Source of the DNA: Fimbriimonadaceae bacterium
GTDB taxonomy: Bacteria; Armatimonadota; Fimbriimonadia; Fimbriimonadales; Fimbriimonadaceae
Length of the DNA stretch: 64,000 nt
Direction of reading: 5' to 3'
Assembly: GCA_026129685.1 (NCBI GenBank)
Contig: JAHCHO010000001.1
Location: 62,001 to 126,000, forward strand
Below the pieces are notes generated by a model. The model saw only the letters and a program-made list of their open reading frames with translations. It ran no database searches and had not been told where the DNA came from. The translations under genes were made by a program, and so were the position numbers. This document shows, one piece after another, positions 9,900 through 17,758 of this stretch. Within the stretch, counting starts at the first letter, position 1; each line of letters opens with the position of its first letter.

Positions 9900-10493
9900 T
9901 TGACCGGCATGGTGCTGCTGGTCCTCCGTGAACGACTCTTCGCCGGTGCGCTCGCGTCGTTGCTTCGCACGTCGGGGTTCTCCGAGGTCCGGTTGGCGGG
10001 TCCCGACGTGGCGGCATCGATGCGCGAATCGACGGGCATCGTGATCGTCGACCTGACCGAAGCCAAAGAGCCCCGGGTCGTCTCGGCGATCCGCGAAGGG
10101 CGAGCGACCGGGCGGTTTCGGGTCGTCGTTCTGGCGGCGGACGCGAGCGACGCCCAGGACGTCGGCTACTCGGCCGACGCGGTCTGCCTTCGCACGGAAA
10201 CCCCAGAGCGGCTGCTCGCCGCCGTCGGTTCCGTCTCCGAGCGCGCCCCGGCGTCGGTAGCGGAGTCCGTTGGACGCTACCGGGCGGAAAAGCCGCTGAC
10301 GGAGCGCGAGTCCGATATCGTCCGCCTGGTACGCCGGGGGTACAAGAACCGGGAGATCGCCCTTGAGTGGGGCATCCGCGAACAGACGGTCAAGAATATT
10401 CTCAGCAAAGCGATGCGCGATCGTGGGCTTCGGAACCGAGTGGACGTGTTGCGGTGGCTCGAAGGCGCGCAACCGGGTCGGGTCGGGCCGTGA
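9900..10493 (+). CDS. LuxR-type regulator with degenerate receiver domain
   Basis: A 197-aa protein. The C-terminal LuxR helix-turn-helix is clear: LTERESDIVRLVRRGYKNREIA, then REQTVKNILSKAM. The N-terminal 120 residues have the length and hydrophobic pattern of a response-regulator receiver (VLLVLRERLFAGALASLL), but the acidic pair that binds magnesium is missing, and the switch lysine is Arg in CLRTETPERLL. An Asp is kept in VIVDLTE. It is likely not controlled by ordinary phosphorylation. TTG at 9900 follows GAGGGG; an ATG at 9909 is the alternative. It overlaps cdsA by four bases. Confidence 0.8.
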   Translation: MTGMVLLVLRERLFAGALASLLRTSGFSEVRLAGPDVAASMRESTGIVIVDLTEAKEPRVVSAIREGRATGRFRVVVLAADASDAQDVGYSADAVCLRTETPERLLAAVGSVSERAPASVAESVGRYRAEKPLTERESDIVRLVRRGYKNREIALEWGIREQTVKNILSKAMRDRGLRNRVDVLRWLEGAQPGRVGP

Positions 10494-11305
10494 AGCAACG
10501 CGTCGCGACGATGCTGATGCTCTTGCCACCGGTGCTTCTGTGCCTGCTGGCTTCCTCGCCTTGGCCGCTCTTCGCCCTTGTTTCGGTGGTCTTGGTCCTG
10601 GCCTCCCGCGAGTTGGCGAAGCTGGTGGGAGACCGATCGTACTGGATTCTCGCTTGGGGCGCGCCCGCGTTCCTGTTACTGGCGGGCTGGCTGACGGGCG
10701 TACGGTCGCTGTCTCGGCTGGAACTCGGCGGCTTTCTCTGGATTTGCCAGGGCTTGACCTTCGTGGGAGTGTCGGCGGCGTTCCTCTGGGCGCGGAAGCG
10801 CGATGCGCGGTACCTACCGATCGGACTCTGGTTGGCGGCGCCCCTGGCGAGCGTGGTCGCCCTCCACGGTCTGAAGCCGTCGGACGACCCGTTCTGGTAC
10901 CCGAACACTCCGGTGCTGCTGATCGCGTTGCCCATTTGGTGCGGCGACACAGCGGCGTACCTTGTCGGACGGCGGTTCGGCAAGCGGCCCCTCGCCCCGG
11001 CGATCAGCCCGAACAAGACGGTGGAGGGGGCAGTCGGGAACTTGGCGGTCGCGCTGTTGGTCGCCGCCGGGGTGGGCACGGCGATCGGATTGCCCCTCAC
11101 CCCGTCCATGCTGGCGGGGCTCGTCGCGGGAACTCTCGGTCAGGCGGGCGACCTGTTCGAAAGCTGGGTGAAGCGCACCGCCGGTCGAAAGGACAGCGGC
11201 ACGCTGCTTCCCGGCCACGGCGGGTTTCTGGATCGGATCGACTCGGCCTTGTTGACCGCGCCCACGGTGGCGCTGATCGTGGACGCCTGGTTGCCCCACC
11301 GGTAG
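10490..11305 (+). CDS. cdsA: Phosphatidate cytidylyltransferase
   Basis: Integral membrane enzyme making CDP-diacylglycerol from CTP and phosphatidate, the branch point of phospholipid synthesis. The 271-aa product has several hydrophobic helices from the N-terminus on. The family signature is complete near the C-terminus: SWVKRTAGRKDSG followed by PGHGGFLDRIDS; SPNKTVEGAVGN is also typical. The GTG start overlaps the previous stop as GTGA, indicating translational coupling. An ATG at 10511 is a possible alternative. Its place behind sigH and the LuxR gene is unusual. Confidence 0.92.
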   Translation: MKQRVATMLMLLPPVLLCLLASSPWPLFALVSVVLVLASRELAKLVGDRSYWILAWGAPAFLLLAGWLTGVRSLSRLELGGFLWICQGLTFVGVSAAFLWARKRDARYLPIGLWLAAPLASVVALHGLKPSDDPFWYPNTPVLLIALPIWCGDTAAYLVGRRFGKRPLAPAISPNKTVEGAVGNLAVALLVAAGVGTAIGLPLTPSMLAGLVAGTLGQAGDLFESWVKRTAGRKDSGTLLPGHGGFLDRIDSALLTAPTVALIVDAWLPHR

Positions 11306-11315
11306 AATCGGCACG

Positions 11316-12320
11316 GTGCCCGCGATCGAAACCGAGAATCTGACGAAGACGTACACGACGGTGCGCAAGCAGCCGGGCGTGTGGGGTTCGGTGCGTTCGC
11401 TGTTCCGCCCGGATCGAGTGCCGGTCGAAGCGGTGAAGGACGTGACCTTCTCCGTCGAGCAGGGGGAGATCGTCGGCTTTCTGGGGCCGAACGGGGCGGG
11501 GAAGACGACAACCCTCAAGATGCTGACGGGCATCCTCTACGAGACCTCCGGACGCGCCTCGGTCTTGGGCTTTCGGCCGACGGAGCGCAAGCCGGACATG
11601 TTGCGTCAGATCGCGCTCGTCATGGGCAACAAGATGTCGCTCTGGTGGGATTTGCCCGCTTGGGACAGTTTCCTGGTCCTGAAAGAGTTGTACGACGTGG
11701 ACGAAAGGCGATTCAAGGATCGGACCGAGCGGCTGGTCGAGGCGCTGGAACTGACCGACAAGGTGCGCACGCAAGTTCGCAAGCTCAGCCTGGGCGAGCG
11801 CATGAAGTGCGAACTGGTGGCGGCGTTGCTGCACTCGCCTCGGGTCATCTTCCTGGACGAGCCGACGCTTGGGCTGGACGTCGTAAGCCAGCAGAAGATC
11901 CGGGATTTCCTGAAACATCTGCACCGCGACGAGGGTTGCACCATTGTGCTCACGTCGCACTACATGCAGGACGTCGAGGAGCTCTGCAAGCGGGTGCTCG
12001 TGATCGACCACGGGGCGAAGGTGTTCGACGGGCAGTTGGACGACCTCTCCGCCCGCTTCCAACGAACCAAGCGGTTGCGTCTCACCTTCTCGGAGCCGGT
12101 CTCCGACCAAACGTTGGCGGAGTTCGGGCGCGTGGAGACAATCGAAGGCACCACGGCGGTGGTGGAGGTGCCCAAGGAAGCGGTGCCCAGCACGACCGCC
12201 GCCGTCTTGGCGGCGTTGCCCGTGGTGGACATCGCCATCGACGACATCGCCATCGAAGAAGTGATCCGGCAGTTGTTCCGCGAGGGCAAGGATGGACGAT
12301 CCGCTCTGCAGTTACCTTGA
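11316..12320 (+). CDS. ABC-2 type transporter ATP-binding protein
   Basis: A 334-aa ATPase powering export or lipid/antibiotic movement with an ABC-2 permease. Walker A GPNGAGKTTT, Q-loop region ALVMGNKMSLWWDLP, signature LSLGERMKCELV, Walker B VIFLDEPTLGLD, and H-loop TSHYM are all present. The C-terminal 90 residues form an accessory domain as in NatA/Uup-like long ATPases. GTG start 11 bp after cdsA. No permease gene follows; instead it overlaps a DUF2087 gene by 29 bp, so the partner must lie elsewhere. Confidence 0.9.
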   Translation: MPAIETENLTKTYTTVRKQPGVWGSVRSLFRPDRVPVEAVKDVTFSVEQGEIVGFLGPNGAGKTTTLKMLTGILYETSGRASVLGFRPTERKPDMLRQIALVMGNKMSLWWDLPAWDSFLVLKELYDVDERRFKDRTERLVEALELTDKVRTQVRKLSLGERMKCELVAALLHSPRVIFLDEPTLGLDVVSQQKIRDFLKHLHRDEGCTIVLTSHYMQDVEELCKRVLVIDHGAKVFDGQLDDLSARFQRTKRLRLTFSEPVSDQTLAEFGRVETIEGTTAVVEVPKEAVPSTTAAVLAALPVVDIAIDDIAIEEVIRQLFREGKDGRSALQLP

Positions 12321-12567
12321 CGCGGAGGGGCGGTTGGTCTCTTGGCCTTCCCGTCGGAACGGACGGAGGCTCCAGCGTTTGGCCCTTGAGCGGATGGCAC
12401 AGGCGTTCGAGCGCGGGCGAACGTACACGGAGCGCGAAGCGAACGAGATTCTCAGGACCCGGCACACCTTCGGCGATTGGGCCATGTTGCGGCGCGAACT
12501 TGTCGAGGGAGGGTTGCTCGGTCGAACGTCCGACGGATCGTCCTATTGGCGGATCGCTAACCCGTAG
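12292..12567 (+). CDS. DUF2087 family protein
   Basis: A 91-aa protein with the characteristic block GRTYTEREANEIL...TFGDWAMLRRELVEGGLLGR and DGSSYW. DUF2087 is often fused to ArsR- or GNAT-like proteins and is thought to be a winged-helix-like regulatory module; its activity is unknown. It starts inside the end of the ABC ATPase gene in another frame, so translation is probably coupled. Its end overlaps the convergent LAGLIDADG-like gene by 11 bp. Confidence 0.8.
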   Translation: MDDPLCSYLDAEGRLVSWPSRRNGRRLQRLALERMAQAFERGRTYTEREANEILRTRHTFGDWAMLRRELVEGGLLGRTSDGSSYWRIANP

Positions 12568-12952
12568 ATTCGCGCTCGCCGAAAAGGTCGTGCTTCGGAT
12601 ATCGAGCCGCCATCTCCTTGGCGCGGGCGTGGCTGTGGGGATCGATCCGCTCCCAGTCGGTTTGACGAAGGAGAGCGAGCAGATCTCGAAGCGCGGGTCC
12701 CCGAAACATCAGTTGGTAGAAGTGCCGACCCGCGTGCGTGTATGGCCCGTAGAGGCGTGCCTCGGGAAACCTCGCCAGCATCCACAGAAGGAGCGGCTCG
12801 CGTCGGACGTGCATCTTGAGCGTGCAGTGAGGCTGTCGTCCGTCGCCACCGAAGTGACCTTCTCCCATAAGGACGCCCAGCAGCAGCCCGACCTCGAACG
12901 GCGGCAGGCTTGATGTTTCACCGGGCGTTTCCACGTGAAACTTGTACCCCAT
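12557..12952 (-). CDS. LAGLIDADG-like endonuclease-fold protein, free-standing
   Basis: A 131-aa protein with one LAGLIDADG-type helix, VGLLLGVLMGEGHFGG, followed by the alternating strand pattern CTLKMHVRREPLLLWML. Such single-motif proteins act as homodimers when they are nucleases. No host gene is interrupted and no intron is evident, so it may be a domesticated DNA-binding protein. The ATG at 12952 is preferred; a TTG at 12997 would abut the valS start region. Confidence 0.6.
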   Translation of the reverse strand: MGYKFHVETPGETSSLPPFEVGLLLGVLMGEGHFGGDGRQPHCTLKMHVRREPLLLWMLARFPEARLYGPYTHAGRHFYQLMFRGPALRDLLALLRQTDWERIDPHSHARAKEMAARYPKHDLFGERESTG

Positions 12953-13001
12953 CGGGTAGGATTCGGGTTCGACTTTTCGCGACAGGAAAGGTGACAATCG
13001 A

Positions 13002-15614
13002 ATGACCGAACCCGCACTCTCTTCGCGTTACGACGCGTCGCTCGTGGAGTCCAAGTGGTATCAGGCCTGGGAGAAGGCTGGGCTGTTCCAGCCGGACCCG
13101 GACGAATCGAAGCCGGCTTACTGCGTCACGATCCCCCCGCCCAACATCACCGGATCGTTGCACATGGGGCACGCCCTCTGCTATCCGATTCAGGACCTGC
13201 TGGGCCGGTACCGGCGGCTTCGCGGAGACCGGGTGCTGATCTTGCCGGGGCAGGATCACGCCGGCATCGCCACGCAAGGAGTCGTCACCAGGCAGCTGAA
13301 GAAGGAGGGAAGCAGTCCCTCGGCGATCGGTCGCGACAAGTTCGTCGAGCGCGTGTGGCAATGGCGCCAGGAATCGGGCGACACGATCCTCCGTCAGTTC
13401 CGCTCTTTGGGGTGCGCGTTCGATTGGTCGCGAAGCCGTTTTACGCTCGACGACGCCTACCACGATGCGGTGCTGAAGGTGTTCGTGGACTGGTTCGAGA
13501 AGGGGCTCATCTACCGAGGGAAGCGGGTGGTGAACTGGGACCCCGCTTTGCGGACCAGCGTAAGCGACATCGAAGTCGAGCGCAAGACGGTGCGCGGCAA
13601 GCTCTACCATATTCGCTACCCGCTCGAGGACGGTTCGGGAGACGTGACGATCGCGACGACGCGCCCGGAAACGATGCTTGCCGACGTGGCGGTGGCCGTC
13701 CATCCGGACGACGCGCGGTACCGGCATCTGGTGGGCAGGGCGCTTATGTTGCCCCTGGTCGGTCGGGCAATACCGATCATTGCCGACCCTTACCCGGACC
13801 CCGAGTTCGGCACGGGCGCGGTGAAGATCACCCCCGCCCATGACGCGAACGACTTCGAGGTGGGTGCAAGGCACGGCCTGCCGATGCCCGTCCTCATCGA
13901 CGAAGACGCCAAGATCACCGCCGAAGGAGGCGTGTACGCGGGCCTTGATCGATACGAGGCGCGCAAGCGGGTGGTCGCCGACCTCGACGCGCAGGGCTTC
14001 TTGGTGCGCGTGGACGACTACGACATCCCGATCCAGATCTCCGAGCGCAGCGGGGAAGTGATCGAACCGCTTCTGTCCGAGCAGTGGTTCGTGCGCCAAT
14101 CCGAATTGGCAAAGCCCGGGATCGAGGCGGTGAGAGCCGGCGAAATCCGGTTCTTTCCCGAACGCTACGCCGACGTGTACCGCGACTGGATGGAAAACAT
14201 CCGAGATTGGTGCGTGAGTCGCCAGCTCTGGTGGGGCCACCGGGTTCCGGTCTACTACGCCGAGGACGGCACGGCCTTCGCCGGACTGAACTGGGAAGAC
14301 GCCCAGGCGAAAGCGGGGGGAAAACGGATCGTTCGGCAGGACGAGGACGTCCTCGACACCTGGTTCAGCAGCGGGCTGTGGCCGTTCGCCACATTAGGAT
14401 GGCCTGAGACGACCGACGATCTCCGCCGCTTCTATCCGACGAGCGCATTGGTGACGGATCGAAACATCATCTATCTCTGGGTGGCGCGGATGATCATGAT
14501 GGGGCTGCACTTTCTGGGCGAAGTGCCTTTTCGGGAGGTGTATATCTACGCCACCGTCCTGACCGAGGACGGACGGCGGATGAGCAAGAGCCTCGGCACC
14601 GGGGTCGACCCGATGGGCATTATCGAGACGAAGGGCGCGGACGCGTTGCGATTCACTCTTGTCGGTCAGGCGGGCTACAACCAGGACATCCGCTACAGCG
14701 ACCGCAGAACGGACGATGCTCGGAACTTCTGCAACAAGATGTGGAACGCGACGCGCTTCGTCCTTATGAACGCCGAGGGAGGCGCCCCTCAGACCCCCGG
14801 CGAACTTGAACCGGCGGACAGGTGGCTCCTGAGCCGGCTCGCCGGAACCGAAAAGACGGTTCGCGAAGCCTACGATCGCTACGACATGCAGGAGTCCGCT
14901 CAGACTCTCCAGCGGTTCTTCTGGTCCGAAGTGTGCGACTGGTACGTCGAGATCGCTAAGTCGCGTCTGACCGATCCCGAACGTCGCCATGCGCCGCTTT
15001 GGACGTTGCTGACGGTGTTCGAGGCGTACCTCGCGATGCTCCATCCGATCATGCCTCACATCACCGAGGAGCTGTACCATCACTTGCCGCTGGCGAACAA
15101 GGCGCCCTTCCTCATGGCGGCCACTTGGCCAGATGGGGTGTCGCGATTCGCGGACGATGCCGCCGAGACGCGATTCGAGCGGTATCTGGAGATCACGCGC
15201 GCTCTCCGAGCGTTGCGCGCCGAACTCGGATTGTCGCCGATCAAGCTCGCCCCCGTCGCCTACTATGAAGGCGATCTCGAAGGAGGGGCAGACGTGGTAC
15301 GGACCCAAGCCTGGTTCGAACGGCTGGAGGCGGGCGCGTGCCCGGATAAGGCCATCTCCGCGACCGTGGCGGGGGTGGACCTGCACGTGCCGATCGCCGG
15401 TCTGATCGATGAAGAGCGTGAACTTGCCCGGCTGACCAAGGACGAAGAGAAAACTCGCGCCGAAGTGGAGAAGGTCGAAGGCCGGCTCGCCAACCCGGAG
15501 TTTGCCCAGCGCGCGAAGCCGGAAGTCGTCGAGCGCGAACGCGGCAACCTCCTCGAACTAAGAGCCAAGCTCGAGAAGATCGTCGAACGACGTCGCCTGT
15601 TCGGCGGTTCGTAG
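13002..15614 (+). CDS. valS: Valyl-tRNA synthetase
   Basis: Class Ia aminoacyl-tRNA synthetase charging tRNA-Val. The 870-aa length is normal. The ATP-binding signatures appear as PNITGSLHMGHAL (about residues 45-58) and RRMSKS (about 525). The editing domain carries TTRPETMLADVAVAVHPDD. The C-terminal coiled-coil arm ends in KLEKIVERRR. It starts 50 bp from the divergent LAGLIDADG-like gene. Its last 57 bp overlap the end of mtlD on the other strand, where both frames stay open. Confidence 0.97.
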   Translation: MTEPALSSRYDASLVESKWYQAWEKAGLFQPDPDESKPAYCVTIPPPNITGSLHMGHALCYPIQDLLGRYRRLRGDRVLILPGQDHAGIATQGVVTRQLKKEGSSPSAIGRDKFVERVWQWRQESGDTILRQFRSLGCAFDWSRSRFTLDDAYHDAVLKVFVDWFEKGLIYRGKRVVNWDPALRTSVSDIEVERKTVRGKLYHIRYPLEDGSGDVTIATTRPETMLADVAVAVHPDDARYRHLVGRALMLPLVGRAIPIIADPYPDPEFGTGAVKITPAHDANDFEVGARHGLPMPVLIDEDAKITAEGGVYAGLDRYEARKRVVADLDAQGFLVRVDDYDIPIQISERSGEVIEPLLSEQWFVRQSELAKPGIEAVRAGEIRFFPERYADVYRDWMENIRDWCVSRQLWWGHRVPVYYAEDGTAFAGLNWEDAQAKAGGKRIVRQDEDVLDTWFSSGLWPFATLGWPETTDDLRRFYPTSALVTDRNIIYLWVARMIMMGLHFLGEVPFREVYIYATVLTEDGRRMSKSLGTGVDPMGIIETKGADALRFTLVGQAGYNQDIRYSDRRTDDARNFCNKMWNATRFVLMNAEGGAPQTPGELEPADRWLLSRLAGTEKTVREAYDRYDMQESAQTLQRFFWSEVCDWYVEIAKSRLTDPERRHAPLWTLLTVFEAYLAMLHPIMPHITEELYHHLPLANKAPFLMAATWPDGVSRFADDAAETRFERYLEITRALRALRAELGLSPIKLAPVAYYEGDLEGGADVVRTQAWFERLEAGACPDKAISATVAGVDLHVPIAGLIDEERELARLTKDEEKTRAEVEKVEGRLANPEFAQRAKPEVVERERGNLLELRAKLEKIVERRRLFGGS

Positions 15615-16772
15615 GCGTTTGTCCGCTTCCGCGACCGCATCGGAGATCGGCGCATCGGCCGCGACGTTCCCGAAGGCGGCCAGGACCGCTCGCGGTCCCT
15701 CGCGTTCGTACAGAGTCCGGACTTCGTCCGCCGTCGGGTCGCCCGCAGCGAAGAATCGCATCGCCGCCGCCGTGGCCAAGGCGATGGCGTCGTACGGCAC
15801 GCCCTGTTCGGCACACATGCGCATGGCCCCGACGAGCCGGTCGTCGTGCCCCAACTTCCGTCTCGGATCAGCGCCGATCCTGGCGATCTGGTCGTTCAGC
15901 GCCCGGTTGCCAAATCGTCGACGCAGATCTTCGGCATGGAGCGTCAGCTCGTCGAGCGGCAATCCTCTGCGCCGATGGAGAGCTAAGCAGGTCGCGGCCA
16001 TCGCCCGCTCCGTCAGGACGCGCACCCAAGGGACGTCCATCGCTTCCCAGACGTAGGTCAGGCCGAGCCAGTGCCCGAGGAAGGCGGCCGTCGCGTGGCC
16101 GCAATTGTGGACGTAGAGTTTGCGCTCGACGTAAGCGACGAAGTTTCGCTCCGGTTTGAGGTTTGCGATCGATGGGATAGTCCCGCGAAAGGCGGCCGCG
16201 TCCACCGGAAGTTCGCAGTACGCCTCGACGCACACGAGCAAGGGATGAGCCTGCTTCTGTTCGTCCGTCATGATCGGCACCATGCGACCGATGCTGGCTT
16301 CCACGAATCCGATTCGGGCGTCAAAGTCCGCGCGCAGGGCGGCGGGAAGCCGGGGCCGAATCGCTTTCCGCAGGGTTTGCTCCGCGTGCAACAGGTTCTC
16401 GCAAACGATGAAGTCCAAGGGCTGGTCGGTCGCCAGAAGTCGATGCTCGATGGAGGCGGCAAGGACGGGCACAAGTCGCTCCAGGGCATTGACCCCGACG
16501 GCGATGGAGGCGATTTGGGCCTCGCGGACGGCACGCGCCACCCGTAACGAGTCGGTCGCGGGGATCGCGTCGACGTGCCGCACCAAAACGGTCCGCGTTT
16601 CGGCCTCGGCGATTCGGATCGGATACTCGCCCAGGCGATGGAGCGCATCGATCACGCTTGGGTTTACGTCCACGAACGTCGTCTGGTAGCCCGATTCGAA
16701 GTACAACTGCCCGAGGAAGCCGCGACCGATGTTGCCGGCACCAATGTGAACGGCCCTTGGCATGGGTGCCAT
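15558..16772 (-). CDS. mtlD: Mannitol-1-phosphate 5-dehydrogenase
   Basis: NAD-dependent polyol-phosphate dehydrogenase interconverting mannitol-1-phosphate and fructose-6-phosphate. The 404-aa product has the N-terminal dinucleotide fold VHIGAGNIGRGFLGQ, the VGVNALERLVP region, FIVCENLLHAE, and the catalytic helix around KLYVHNCGHATAAFLGH. It begins three bases after the stop of kdsD, so it is the last gene of the leftward polyol cluster. Two in-frame ATGs lie at 16772 and 16763; either is possible. The C-terminus overlaps valS. Confidence 0.9.
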   Translation of the reverse strand: MAPMPRAVHIGAGNIGRGFLGQLYFESGYQTTFVDVNPSVIDALHRLGEYPIRIAEAETRTVLVRHVDAIPATDSLRVARAVREAQIASIAVGVNALERLVPVLAASIEHRLLATDQPLDFIVCENLLHAEQTLRKAIRPRLPAALRADFDARIGFVEASIGRMVPIMTDEQKQAHPLLVCVEAYCELPVDAAAFRGTIPSIANLKPERNFVAYVERKLYVHNCGHATAAFLGHWLGLTYVWEAMDVPWVRVLTERAMAATCLALHRRRGLPLDELTLHAEDLRRRFGNRALNDQIARIGADPRRKLGHDDRLVGAMRMCAEQGVPYDAIALATAAAMRFFAAGDPTADEVRTLYEREGPRAVLAAFGNVAADAPISDAVAEADKRLRTAEQATSFDDLLELGS

Positions 16773-16775
16773 GGC

Positions 16776-17753
16776 CTAAGTAATCCCGGCCCGGGTTATG
16801 TCGTGGAGGTGGATCATCCCCACTGGACGATGTCGCTCGTCGCACACCGGGAGTTCGATGATCTTGTACTGACGCAGGATTTCCAGGGCTTTGGCCGCCA
16901 TCATGTCCGGCCAAGCGTGCTTGGGGTTCTGGGTCATCAGGAGGGCGATCGGCACGTCGAGATTCACCTCGCCCCCCATGAGATAGCGGCGAAGATCGCC
17001 GTCGGTGAAGAACCCGACGAGGTTCCCCTCGGAGTCCACGACCGACGTGGCGGCGAGTTTGGATCGCGTCATCACCAGGATGGCTTCGCGCAACGCGGCA
17101 TCCTCGCGCACAACCGGGTTGTCGTCGCCGGTGTGCATGATGTCGCCCACCTTGGTCAGCAAGCGGCGTCCCAACGAGCCGCCCGGGTGCCGCAACGCAT
17201 AGTCCTCCGGTCCGAAGCCGCGCGCCTCGAGCAGCGTAATGGCGATGGCGTCGCCGAGTGCCAGCATGGCGGTCGTTGAAGACGTGGGAGCCAGGTTCAT
17301 GGGGCAGGCCTCTTCCTTCACGTCCAGGAGAAGCGCGACGTCCGCCGATTTGGCCAGTTCGGAGTCCGGATTCGACGTGATGGCGACCAGAGACGTCTGA
17401 AAATGCTTCAGGTAGGGGATGATGCGGAGCACCTCTTCGGTTTGGCCGCGATGCGAGAGGGCCACAACGACGTCGTCACCGGTGATCATTCCCAGATCGC
17501 CATGGACTCCCTCGCCCGGATGCATGAAGAAGGACGGGGTGCCGGTACTCGCCAGGGTCGCCGCGATCTTGCGCGCGATGAGGCCCGCCTTCCCCATCCC
17601 GCTTGTGATCACCCGGCCCCGGCAGTTCAGGAGCAGTTCGATCGTTTGCAGGAACCGGTCGTCAAGCACGTTCGCCACCCCGGCGACGGCCTCCGCTTCG
17701 AGCGCGAGCACGCGACGTGCGCACGAGATCAACGCGTCGGCATCCTTAGACAT
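16776..17753 (-). CDS. kdsD: Arabinose-5-phosphate isomerase (KdsD/GutQ type)
   Basis: SIS-domain sugar isomerase plus two CBS domains, 325 aa. It converts ribulose-5-phosphate to arabinose-5-phosphate. SIS landmarks: GRVITSGMGKAGLIARK, PSFFMHPGEGVHGDLGMI, VVALSHRGQTEE and LAPTSSTTAMLALGDA. CBS repeats start at about residue 205 (VGDIMHTGDDNP). AAGGAG lies 12 nt before the ATG. E. coli has two such enzymes: KdsD for Kdo, and GutQ in the glucitol operon. Here the neighbours are polyol dehydrogenases and a DeoR regulator, so a GutQ-like role is as likely as lipopolysaccharide synthesis. Confidence 0.9.
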   Translation of the reverse strand: MSKDADALISCARRVLALEAEAVAGVANVLDDRFLQTIELLLNCRGRVITSGMGKAGLIARKIAATLASTGTPSFFMHPGEGVHGDLGMITGDDVVVALSHRGQTEEVLRIIPYLKHFQTSLVAITSNPDSELAKSADVALLLDVKEEACPMNLAPTSSTTAMLALGDAIAITLLEARGFGPEDYALRHPGGSLGRRLLTKVGDIMHTGDDNPVVREDAALREAILVMTRSKLAATSVVDSEGNLVGFFTDGDLRRYLMGGEVNLDVPIALLMTQNPKHAWPDMMAAKALEILRQYKIIELPVCDERHRPVGMIHLHDITRAGIT

Positions 17754-17758
17754 ATCGC

